Position numbers and translations under genes: made by a program
Assembly (NCBI GenBank): GCA_003696465.1
Contig: RFHG01000458.1
Location: 1 to 18,316 of the forward strand
DNA from: Gammaproteobacteria bacterium
GTDB lineage: Bacteria; Pseudomonadota; Gammaproteobacteria; J044
Direction of reading: 5' to 3'
Length of the DNA: 18,316 nucleotides
Notes under the pieces: model-generated
What the model saw: only the letters and a program-made list of their open reading frames with translations
Told to the model about the DNA's origin: nothing
Database searches by the model: none
Part shown: in pieces, positions 7,760 through 14,690 of the stretch
Layout of the letters: each line of letters starts with the position of its first letter
Numbering within the stretch: position 1 is the first letter of the stretch

Positions 7760-7782
7760 AACACGCCATGGGAGAGCAATCC

Positions 7783-7805
7783 GGGAAGGCCACCATGGCC
7801 TTCCC
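7783..7805. terminator. perfect 10-bp hairpin between convergent genes
   Basis: GGGAAGGCCA (7783-7792), a CCA loop, and TGGCCTTCCC (7796-7805) form a perfect stem. It sits between the epimerase stop and the end of the convergent PilZ-like gene, where a bidirectional terminator would be expected. Neither side carries a T-run, so it may be a weak or factor-assisted terminator, or an mRNA 3'-end stabiliser. Confidence 0.55.
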
Positions 7806-7819
7806 TGGGAGTTGCCGTA

Positions 7820-8176
7820 TCAGGAATCGAGATAGTGGAAGGCGCGGGTAAAGGTGTTGACAAACTTCAGGTCCAGCCCTTCCTCGGTCCGGCGATGAAT
7901 GTACACCGGCAACCGATAGAGCCGCTGCCCCTTGCTGTCGCTCAGGGTGAACTCAACCTCCAGATAGGCATTGCGCGCAATGGAAAGGTCGCCTGCGAGC
8001 ACGAACAGGCCATCGGGCCCCAGTTGGGTCGCATGGCAGGCCATGCAAGGAAAACCGTGACAGAAGAGCGTCACTTCCAGGTTGACGGGCTTGCGCTCCT
8101 GATCCGAGGCGGCGGCATTCTCCAGCGCCTCGACATCGAGCACCTTGGCATCGACGAGTGTATCGTATCCGAACAT
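7820..8176 (-). CDS. PilZ-like domain protein with degenerate c-di-GMP motifs
   Basis: A 118-residue soluble protein with the layout of a PilZ domain. A charged entry (DQERKPVNLEV, 25-35) leads into beta-strand-like segments, then a turn (QLGPDGLFV, 51-59) at the place of the canonical [D/N]xSxxG, and a C-terminal RLPVYIHRRTEEGLDLKFVNT. Classic PilZ domains bind cyclic di-GMP through RxxxR and [D/N]xSxxG; here only Arg28 fits the first motif, and the second has Gln and Gly in place of Asp and Ser, so ligand binding may be lost. The segment CHGFPCMACH (39-48) contains a CxxCH. There is no signal peptide. The start ATG at 8176 has a strong ribosome site (complement of CCCTCCTTT at 8180-8188). 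The gene converges with the epimerase and diverges from the T2SS operon. The family call is by pattern only. Confidence 0.6.
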   Translation of the reverse strand: MFGYDTLVDAKVLDVEALENAAASDQERKPVNLEVTLFCHGFPCMACHATQLGPDGLFVLAGDLSIARNAYLEVEFTLSDSKGQRLYRLPVYIHRRTEEGLDLKFVNTFTRAFHYLDS

Positions 8177-8242
8177 GTTCCCTCCTTTACCCTTGATTTT
8201 GCTCCCGGCGTGTCTATCTGGATTTCCTTTCCGCGAGCATCA

Positions 8243-8248
8243 AGTATA
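8243..8248 (-). promoter_or_regulatory. candidate -10 for the PilZ-like gene
   Basis: Read on the minus strand this is TATACT, five of six matches to the -10 consensus, and it lies about 65 bases before the PilZ-like ATG. I found no convincing -35 at 16-18 bp, so this is weak evidence. The intergenic stretch is AT-rich compared with its surroundings. Confidence 0.3.
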
Positions 8249-8268
8249 TGCTGAAATCTTGTAACAAA

Positions 8269-8300
8269 CCGGTTTTTGTGACGCAGTTCCGGTTTTTTTG
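8269..8300 (+). promoter_or_regulatory. two CCGGTTTTT boxes, 20 bp apart, in the gspC promoter region
   Basis: CCGGTTTTTGTG (8269-8280) and CCGGTTTTTTTG (8289-8300) differ at one base and start exactly 20 bp apart, two helical turns, as paired operator sites often do. They lie in the only upstream region of the T2SS operon. A possible promoter overlaps them: TTGTGA (8276-8281), a 17-base gap, and TGATAC (8299-8304). The same bases can also be read as a hairpin, AAACCGG (8266-8272) with CCGGTTT (8289-8295) followed by more T, which would resemble a terminator facing gspC. I cannot decide between operator and terminator. Confidence 0.4.
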
Positions 8301-8329
8301 ATACCCGGGCTCCACTTTTTTCAGGACTC

Positions 8330-9226
8330 ATGCAGCATTCCATGCCAGACCCTACCGCCTTCTCCCCCAAGCACCTCCCCTTGTGGCTCACTGGCGGGGC
8401 CCTGCTGCTGGGCCTGATCCTGTCGGCCCAAACCGTGCGCGACCTGTATCGCCTCTACTCGGAGCCCGCGGCAGGGCGTACCGGCACTGTTGAGGCCATC
8501 CCCCGGCCGCTCCCCCCGACGGATGAGCCCGGCACCCCTGCGCAATCTGATGCCAGGATGGATCCGGGCCCGCGCATTGCTGCCCGCCACCTCTTTGGCA
8601 ATGCCGGCCAGACAGGTGCCCCGCCTGCCGGCCGGAAGGCCCCGCCCACCCGGCTCAATCTCAAGCTGCGTGGCGTGCTTGCCCTGGGTAACGGCAAGGG
8701 GGTGGCCCTGATTGTCGGATCCGGACGGGGAGAACAGGTCTACGCCCCGGGTGACGAGATCCTATCCGGCGTTCGGCTTCAGGCCGTTCACGCGGATCAT
8801 GTCATCCTTGTCCGCAATGGTGTCGAAGAGCGACTGGACCTGCCCAAGGGCCCCCCTGCCTTCAGTCTGGCCGAATCGGCCCCGGGCCTTGCCGGAGGCA
8901 GCAGCCCCCCGCCGGCCCGTGCCCTGCGCCAGTTACGCCGCCAGGCCGTAGCCAACCCCAGCCGGCTGGGCCAGTTGATCCGTATTGCACCTGCACGCCG
9001 GGATGGCAAACTCATCGGCTACCGGATCGATCCACGCGGCAACCAGCCCCTGTTCGGTCAGCTCGGGTTCCAGCCAGGCGATGTCGTTATTGCGGTCAAT
9101 GGCACCCGACTCGACGATCCGCGCAAGAACCTGAAGGTCATGCGCGACCTCATGCAGGCCAGGCGGTTCGATATCACCATCCTGCGCGATGGCCAGGAGC
9201 TGCAGATCAGCCAGAGTCTGGAATAG
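8330..9226 (+). CDS. gspC: type II secretion system protein GspC
   Basis: The inner-membrane T2SS component that links the GspL/M platform to the GspD secretin across the periplasm. The 298-residue layout is classic: a short cytoplasmic N-terminus, one membrane segment (about 16-34), a Pro-rich linker, the ARHLFG motif (85-90) leading into the homology region (about 108-172, LKLRGVLALGNGKGVALIV...), a second linker, and a C-terminal PDZ domain (about 212-298) with LGFQPGDVVIAVNGTRLDD. The homology region binds the GspD N0 domain and the PDZ domain is implicated in substrate choice in studied systems. The start ATG at 8330 has AGGA only 3 bases upstream; the ATG at 8342 is an alternative with AGGA 15 bases away. 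It is the first gene of the operon; 96 bases separate its stop from the gspD start preferred here. Confidence 0.9.
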   Translation: MQHSMPDPTAFSPKHLPLWLTGGALLLGLILSAQTVRDLYRLYSEPAAGRTGTVEAIPRPLPPTDEPGTPAQSDARMDPGPRIAARHLFGNAGQTGAPPAGRKAPPTRLNLKLRGVLALGNGKGVALIVGSGRGEQVYAPGDEILSGVRLQAVHADHVILVRNGVEERLDLPKGPPAFSLAESAPGLAGGSSPPPARALRQLRRQAVANPSRLGQLIRIAPARRDGKLIGYRIDPRGNQPLFGQLGFQPGDVVIAVNGTRLDDPRKNLKVMRDLMQARRFDITILRDGQELQISQSLE

Positions 9227-9322
9227 AACGCCCCGCAAGATCACGACAATTCATGCAGATAGCTCAACTTTTTACCCTCTTGCATTAGCTTGAACGCGCA
9301 TTCGATGCTAGGATTGGCGGGG

Positions 9323-11317
9323 ATGGAACTGCCGAAGAGACTCCGCTTGATGACCGTCCGCCGGTTTTGCGCCTGCCTGCTCGTGCTCGGGCTCATGTTC
9401 GCCGGTACCCTGCAGGCCGGGGGTACGGCCACGCTCAACCTCAAGGATGCGGATATCCGTACCCTGATCCGCACGGTGGCCGAAATCACCGGACGCAACT
9501 TCGTCATCGATCCACGGGTCAAGGGCAAGGTCACGGTCATTTCCTCGCGCCCGATGCAGCAGGACGAGATCTACGAGGTCTTCCTGTCGATCCTGCAGGT
9601 GCATGGATTCTCTGCCGTGCAGACCGGCGAAGTCATCAAGATTGTCCCCGACGTGGCCGCCAAGCAGGGCCCGGTACCACTGGTGGGCAGTGGCGCACGA
9701 ACCGAAGCTGATGAGCTGGTGACGCGGGTGGTTCCGGTGGAACATGTGCCGGCTGCTCAACTGGTACCGATCCTGAGACCGCTGGTCCCGCAGCAGGGTC
9801 TGCTCGCCGCCTACGCGCCCTCCAACACCCTGATCATCACCGACCGTGCCGCCAACATCGAGCGCCTGGTCCGCATCATCCGCCGTATCGACCGGGCCGA
9901 GAGCGACGACATCGAGGTCATCCCGCTGGAGCACGCCTCGGCCAGCGAGGTGGTGCGCATCATCAATGCGCTCAACCGCAAGACGGGCGGCAAGGGGGCA
10001 ACCGGCAAGTACCTGCTCACTGCCGACGAGCGCACCAATACCGTGCTGGTGGCCGGTGACAAGGCCAGCCGGCTGAAGATTCGCGGCATCATCGCCCACC
10101 TGGACACCCCGATCGAGACCGATGGCCAGACCCAGGTGGTCTTTCTCAAATATGCCAAGGCGAAGGATCTGGCCGGCATCCTCGGCAATGTGGCGGCCCA
10201 GGCAGCCGGAGGCAAGGGCAAGAAGACCTCGGCATCCGCCCCCGCCGCATCGAAGGTGAGCATCCAGGCCGACGAGGCCAACAATGCCCTGGTGATCACG
10301 GCCTCCCCGGCCATGCAGCGCAGCCTGCGCTCGGTCATCCGACAGCTGGATATCCGCCGCAAGCAGATCCTGGTCGAGTCCGTGATTGCCGAAGTGGGCA
10401 TCAACCTCACCACCCAGCTGGGCGTGCAGTTTGCCGTTGACGGAAGAAACACCAGCAACCAGCTGCCGGTCGGGGTCACCAGCATGGGCGGCCCCGGCAA
10501 CTCGCTGACATCCATCTACCAGAACCCGGCATCCCTCGGCGCCGGCCTCAGCCTGGCCGTGGGCAGGCTGGTTGGCGACGTGCAGTTCGGCGCCCTGATC
10601 CGTGCCCTGCAGGGTGACGCCGCCACCAACATCCTCTCGACCCCTACCCTGGTCACCATGGACAACGAAGAAGCCGAAATCATCGTCGGCCAGAACGTGC
10701 CCTTTGTCACCGGGCAGTACACCAGCACGGGATCGGGCGAAGGCGTCACCAACCCGTTCCAGACAATCGAGCGCAACGACATCGGCATCAAGCTCAAGCT
10801 CAAGCCGCAGATCAACGAAGGCGACAGCATCCGGCTGGAGATCCACCAGGAAGCGTCCGCCCTGGCAGCGAGCAGCGCCAGCCTGAAGGAAAAGATCGTC
10901 AACAAGCGCGAGATCAATACGGTAGTGCTGGCCGAGGATGGACAGATCATCGTGCTCGGTGGCCTGATCGAGGATACCTTCCGCGACAACGTGCAGAAGG
11001 TCCCCCTGCTCGGCGACATCCCGGTACTCGGTCAGCTGTTCCGCTTTACCGAGACCGACAAGGTCAAGCAGAACCTGATGGTCTTCATCCACCCAGTCAT
11101 CCTGAGCGATCGCGACAAGGCGGATGCCTACACGCAACGCAAGTACAGCTACCTCAAGGCCAGCCAGATGGAGGGCAACCTGCTCGAGCGGGGCATCCTC
11201 TCCGGCCATGCGCGGCGGCTTCCCGACTTCGACGAGCTGCTGACCATTCTGCCCGACGAGGCAGAGGCCGAGACGGTCGCCTCACCCGCCACGGAGACAA
11301 CGGACGAGTCACGCTGA
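9323..11317 (+). CDS. gspD: type II secretion system secretin GspD
   Basis: The outer-membrane secretin that forms the exit channel. With the ATG at 9323 it has 664 residues: a signal peptide with a basic n-region, hydrophobic core (15-31) and cleavage likely after LQA (Ala32). Then follow N0 (about 34-112), N1 (130-192), N2 (196-262), N3 (268-345) with a Gly/Lys/Ser-rich insert (296-310), and the secretin domain (350-592). The secretin domain carries LSTPTLVTMDNEEAEIIVGQNVPF (438-461) and VPLLGDIPVLGQLFR (560-574). The tail past 600 is charged and acidic and might bind a pilotin, but no pilotin gene is seen here. I chose 9323 because AGGA is 9 bases upstream and it gives a normal signal peptide; a TTG at 9290, an ATG at 9305 and an ATG at 9350 are alternatives. 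Its stop overlaps the gspE start by one base. Confidence 0.94.
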   Translation: MELPKRLRLMTVRRFCACLLVLGLMFAGTLQAGGTATLNLKDADIRTLIRTVAEITGRNFVIDPRVKGKVTVISSRPMQQDEIYEVFLSILQVHGFSAVQTGEVIKIVPDVAAKQGPVPLVGSGARTEADELVTRVVPVEHVPAAQLVPILRPLVPQQGLLAAYAPSNTLIITDRAANIERLVRIIRRIDRAESDDIEVIPLEHASASEVVRIINALNRKTGGKGATGKYLLTADERTNTVLVAGDKASRLKIRGIIAHLDTPIETDGQTQVVFLKYAKAKDLAGILGNVAAQAAGGKGKKTSASAPAASKVSIQADEANNALVITASPAMQRSLRSVIRQLDIRRKQILVESVIAEVGINLTTQLGVQFAVDGRNTSNQLPVGVTSMGGPGNSLTSIYQNPASLGAGLSLAVGRLVGDVQFGALIRALQGDAATNILSTPTLVTMDNEEAEIIVGQNVPFVTGQYTSTGSGEGVTNPFQTIERNDIGIKLKLKPQINEGDSIRLEIHQEASALAASSASLKEKIVNKREINTVVLAEDGQIIVLGGLIEDTFRDNVQKVPLLGDIPVLGQLFRFTETDKVKQNLMVFIHPVILSDRDKADAYTQRKYSYLKASQMEGNLLERGILSGHARRLPDFDELLTILPDEAEAETVASPATETTDESR

Positions 11318-12828
11318 TGTCGGGTGACGGCGATCTCATCATGACCGAGGTGGATGATGCCACGGGCCGCCGTCCGCCCTATGGCTTTTGCAAGCGTCAC
11401 GGCGTCATGATCGAGAACGATGCCGACCACCCCCGCCTGCTCGTGCTGAACCCGCCACCGGCAGAGGTGCTGCTGGAGCTGCAGCGCTTTGTCGGCGGAC
11501 CGATGGAGATGGCGCAGGTCGACGAGGAGGAATTCAACCGCCGACTGGCCCGGGTCTACAGCGAGGACGAGAACGGCGCCAGCTCAATGATGCAGGATCT
11601 GGGCGAGGAACTGGACCTCGAGCATGCTGCCGAGGCCCTGGCCGAACCCGAGGATCTGCTCGAGTCGCAGGATGATGCCCCCATCATCCGGCTCATCAAT
11701 GCCCTGCTGACCCAGGCCATCAAGGAAAACGCCTCCGACATCCACATCGAACCGTTCGAGAACCGGCTGGTGATCCGCTTCCGGGTCGATGGCGTACTAC
11801 GCGAGGTGCTTGAGCCCCCGCGCAAGCTGGCGCCACTCATAGTCTCCCGAATCAAGGTCATGGCCCGCCTCGACATCGCCGAAAAGCGGCTGCCGCAGGA
11901 TGGCCGTATCTCGCTCAAGGTGGCCGGGCACCCGGTCGATGTCCGCGTATCCTCCCTGCCCTCCGGGCATGGCGAGCGGATCGTCCTGCGCCTGCTCGAC
12001 AAGCAGGCCGGGCGGCTCGATCTGGGGCAGCTGGGGCTGTCGCGCCATAATTTCGAGGTGCTGGACCGGGTCATTCACAAGCCGCATGGCATCATTCTGG
12101 TGACCGGCCCCACCGGCTCCGGCAAGACCACCACCCTCTATGCTGCACTGCAGCGCATCAACGACCGCAGCCGCAACATCCTCACGGTCGAGGACCCGAT
12201 CGAATACTTCCTCGACGGCATCGGCCAGACCCAGGTCAATCCGAAGGTGGACATGAGCTTTGCCCGCGGCCTGCGTGCCATCCTGCGCCAGGACCCGGAT
12301 GTGGTGATGGTTGGCGAGATCCGCGACCTGGAAACCGCACAGATTTCCATCCAGGCCAGCCTCACCGGCCACCTCGTGCTGTCCACCCTGCATACCAACA
12401 CCGCCGCAGGCGCCATCACCCGCCTGCGCGACATGGGGGTGGAGCCTTATCTGCTCTCCTCCACCCTGCTTGCCGTCCTTGCCCAGCGTCTGGTACGCGT
12501 GCTGTGTCCATACTGCAAGAAGGCCGCACCGGCCAGCGAGCAGGAATGCCTCGAACTGGGCGTGGGTCCCGCCGATCCGCCCCTGATCCACCACGCCGTG
12601 GGCTGCCCGCAGTGCAACCAGCTTGGCTACCATGGCCGTACCGGCATTCACGAAATCATCGAGGTCGACGAGGCCATGCGCCCCCTGATCCACGACGGCA
12701 TGAGCGAGCTGGAGCTGGAACGGCTGGCCCGCAGCCAAGGGCCCAGTATCCGCCAGGACGGCATGCAGAAGGTGCTGCAGGGCATCACCACGATGGAAGA
12801 GGTCCTGCGCGTCACCCGCGAGGACTAG
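11317..12828 (+). CDS. gspE: type II secretion system ATPase GspE
   Basis: The cytoplasmic hexameric ATPase that powers pseudopilus assembly; it is recruited by GspL. The 503 residues equal the length of Vibrio EpsE. An N-terminal regulatory part (1-115) is followed by the catalytic part: Walker A GPTGSGKT (264-271), Asp box around ILTVEDPIEY (288-297), Walker B PDVVMVGEIRD with Glu334 (327-337), and His box HLVLSTLHTN (352-361). A zinc-binding four-cysteine element follows, with Cys397/Cys400 and Cys430/Cys433. The ATG at 11317 shares a base with the gspD stop (TGATG), which fits coupled translation; an internal ATG at 11341 is possible. The TAG stop touches the left arm of the inverted repeat that separates it from gspF. 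Confidence 0.97.
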   Translation: MSGDGDLIMTEVDDATGRRPPYGFCKRHGVMIENDADHPRLLVLNPPPAEVLLELQRFVGGPMEMAQVDEEEFNRRLARVYSEDENGASSMMQDLGEELDLEHAAEALAEPEDLLESQDDAPIIRLINALLTQAIKENASDIHIEPFENRLVIRFRVDGVLREVLEPPRKLAPLIVSRIKVMARLDIAEKRLPQDGRISLKVAGHPVDVRVSSLPSGHGERIVLRLLDKQAGRLDLGQLGLSRHNFEVLDRVIHKPHGIILVTGPTGSGKTTTLYAALQRINDRSRNILTVEDPIEYFLDGIGQTQVNPKVDMSFARGLRAILRQDPDVVMVGEIRDLETAQISIQASLTGHLVLSTLHTNTAAGAITRLRDMGVEPYLLSSTLLAVLAQRLVRVLCPYCKKAAPASEQECLELGVGPADPPLIHHAVGCPQCNQLGYHGRTGIHEIIEVDEAMRPLIHDGMSELELERLARSQGPSIRQDGMQKVLQGITTMEEVLRVTRED

Positions 12829-12973
12829 TCCGAAAATTGCATGAAGACGCTTCAGGTTCCATTCAGGCCAGTGATGACACGGAAAAATATACGCAGATTG
12901 GACCGTTACGAATCATATCCGGAACGCTCTACCGGCGTCTGCACGTCTGGCATCTTCATGCAATTAGCGGACT
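12827..12973. repeat. 147-bp segment with 24-bp inverted-repeat arms between gspE and gspF
   Basis: The left arm (12827-12850) and right arm (12950-12973) are reverse complements at 21 of 24 positions, including a perfect 13-bp core: AATTGCATGAAGA at 12835-12847 and TCTTCATGCAATT at 12953-12965. They enclose about 99 bases that are more AT-rich than the flanking genes, with no open frame and no promoter I find convincing. The left arm begins within the gspE stop codon. The right arm ends 10 bases before the gspF ATG and contains the only ribosome-site-like bases (GCGGA, 12967-12971). I see no clear target-site duplication. It could be a miniature inverted-repeat element or a transcript-level structure that regulates gspF. 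Confidence 0.7.
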
Positions 12974-12982
12974 TGCCCTGAA

Positions 12983-14206
12983 ATGCCCGCCTTCGAATAT
13001 TCGGCACTCAAGCCCAATGGCCGCAAGACCCGCGGTGTACTCGAGGGGGATACCGAACGCCAGGTCCGCCAGCAGCTTCGTGCCCGTGGCCTGACCCCAC
13101 TGGAAGTACGGACCGTTACCGAACGCACGGCGACTGCCGGCAACCGTGCCAGCCTCGGCCCCGGAGGGCTCCGTCTCGGTGCAGCCGACCTGGCCCTGGT
13201 CACGCGCCAGATCGCCACCCTGGTCCAGTCCGGCTCGCCGCTGGCCGAGGTGCTGGCCACGGTGGCCCGGCAAAGCGAGAAGGATAGGGTCAAGCGGGTC
13301 GTGCTGGCCGTGCGCGCCCGTGTACTGGAAGGCCACAGCCTGGCCGACAGTCTGTCCGCCTTTCCGGCCGTGTTTCCGCCGCTCTACCGGGCCACCGTGG
13401 CCGCGGGCGAGCAGTCCGGTCATCTCGATGCCGTGCTCGAACGCCTGGCCGACTACACCGAATCCCGCCAGGAGATGAGTCGCCGGGTACAGGGTGCCAT
13501 CTTCTATCCGGCCACGCTGATTGTCATCTCCCTGGTGATCCTTGCCGTGCTGATGGGCTATGTCGTGCCCCAGGTTCAGGGCGTCTACCAGAACACAGGT
13601 CAGCAACTGCCCCTGCTGACCCGCAGCCTGATTGCCTTGAGCGGCTTCATCCAGCACTGGTGGTGGGCCCTGCTGCTGGTCATCGCCGGGGCCGTATTCC
13701 TCTTCCTGCGCGCCCTGCGCAACGAGCCCTTCCGCTACCGCGTGCATCGGTTGATGCTGCGTCTGCCGGTCGTGGGGCGACTGGTACGCGGGCTCAACAC
13801 GGCCCGCTTTGCACGCACCCTCAGCATCCTCGCGGGCAGCGGGGTGCCCATCCTCGACGCGCTGGAAATCTCTGCCCGGGTGGTGCCCAACCTGCCCATG
13901 CAACGGGCCATCGAGGAGGCCGCCGTGCGCGTGCGCGAAGGCAGCGGCATAGCCGCTGCCCTGGAGCGCTCGGGGCTGTTCCCGCCCATGACCGTGCACC
14001 TCATTGCCAGTGGCGAGAGCAGCGGCCGGCTGGAAGACATGCTGGAACGGGCGGCACTGCAGCAGGAACGCGAGACCGACGCCACCATTGGCCTGTTCCT
14101 CAGCCTGTTCGAACCGTTGCTCATCGTGGTGATGGGCGGAATGGTCCTGCTGATCGTGATAGCCATCCTGCTGCCCATCTTCGAGCTCAATTCACTGGTA
14201 AAATGA
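12983..14206 (+). CDS. gspF: type II secretion system inner-membrane platform protein GspF
   Basis: The polytopic core of the inner-membrane assembly platform, thought to link GspE motion to pseudopilin insertion. The 407-residue protein has the two repeated GspF domains (about 70-190 and 273-395), seen in the paired patterns RQIATLVQSGSPLAEVL (75-91) and RTLSILAGSGVPILDAL (278-294). Membrane segments fall near 177-199, 224-244 and 374-400, as expected. VAAGEQSGHLD (139-149) and IASGESSGRLE (341-351) are the conserved family motifs. The N-terminus MPAFEYSALKPNGRKTRGVLEGD is typical, which supports the ATG at 12983 despite the lack of a good Shine-Dalgarno. It is the only gene of the operon separated from its predecessor by a long gap (154 bases), which holds the inverted repeat. 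Confidence 0.95.
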   Translation: MPAFEYSALKPNGRKTRGVLEGDTERQVRQQLRARGLTPLEVRTVTERTATAGNRASLGPGGLRLGAADLALVTRQIATLVQSGSPLAEVLATVARQSEKDRVKRVVLAVRARVLEGHSLADSLSAFPAVFPPLYRATVAAGEQSGHLDAVLERLADYTESRQEMSRRVQGAIFYPATLIVISLVILAVLMGYVVPQVQGVYQNTGQQLPLLTRSLIALSGFIQHWWWALLLVIAGAVFLFLRALRNEPFRYRVHRLMLRLPVVGRLVRGLNTARFARTLSILAGSGVPILDALEISARVVPNLPMQRAIEEAAVRVREGSGIAAALERSGLFPPMTVHLIASGESSGRLEDMLERAALQQERETDATIGLFLSLFEPLLIVVMGGMVLLIVIAILLPIFELNSLVK

Positions 14207-14249
14207 TGCTGTTCACTGCCCCGGAACCGAACACTACAAGGAGCCCGCA

Positions 14250-14690
14250 ATGACCGGAACCCGAGCCCGCCTGATGCGGGGTTTCACCCTGATTGAAATC
14301 ATGGTGGTCGTCGTCATCCTGTCGATCCTGGCTGCCCTGGTCGTGCCGCGCATCATGAGCCGGCCCGACGAGGCCCGCATTGCCAAGGCCAAACAGGACA
14401 TCCGCGCCCTGGAAAGCGCGCTCAAGCTCTACCGGCTGGACAACTACCGCTATCCCACCACCGACCAGGGACTCGAGGCCCTGGTCACGCGCCCGAGCAT
14501 TCCGCCCGAACCCCGCAACTGGAAGGAAGGCGGCTACATCGATCGCCTGCCCAACGACCCCTGGGGCAACCCCTACCAGTATCTGAGCCCGGGCGAGCAT
14601 GGCGAATTCGACCTCTACACCCTTGGTGCCGACGGCGCCCCCGGCGGAGAAGGGGTCAATGCCGACATCGGCAACTGGGACATCAAGTAG
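14250..14690 (+). CDS. gspG: type II secretion system major pseudopilin GspG
   Basis: The main subunit of the T2SS pseudopilus. The 146-residue precursor carries a class III leader cut by prepilin peptidase after Gly11 (MRG/FTLIE); the new N-terminal Phe would be methylated, and the required Glu at mature position 5 is present. The hydrophobic helix covers about 12-34. The C-terminal DLYTLGADGAPGGEGVNADIGNW (121-143) is the calcium-binding loop that stabilises major pseudopilins. The start ATG at 14250 has an AAGGAG ribosome site, the strongest in the operon and fitting for the most abundant subunit. It lies 43 bases after gspF, and its 3' end overlaps the gspH start by 32 bases. The prepilin peptidase gene is not in this window. 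Confidence 0.97.
   Translation: MTGTRARLMRGFTLIEIMVVVVILSILAALVVPRIMSRPDEARIAKAKQDIRALESALKLYRLDNYRYPTTDQGLEALVTRPSIPPEPRNWKEGGYIDRLPNDPWGNPYQYLSPGEHGEFDLYTLGADGAPGGEGVNADIGNWDIK

Noticed and set aside
8036..8062. Cytochrome c call for the small minus-strand protein, because of CMACH
   Set aside because: No signal peptide or distal heme ligand pattern; the overall layout fits a PilZ-like domain better. Kept only as a finding.
9308..11209. A 633-codon open frame on the minus strand
   Set aside because: It is exactly antisense to gspD. High G+C at third codon positions of gspD removes stops on the opposite strand; the translation shows no recognisable domain.
12851..12949. A promoter for gspF inside the inverted-repeat segment (TATACG at 12888)
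   Set aside because: No acceptable -35 at 16-18 bp; the AT-rich bases alone are not enough.
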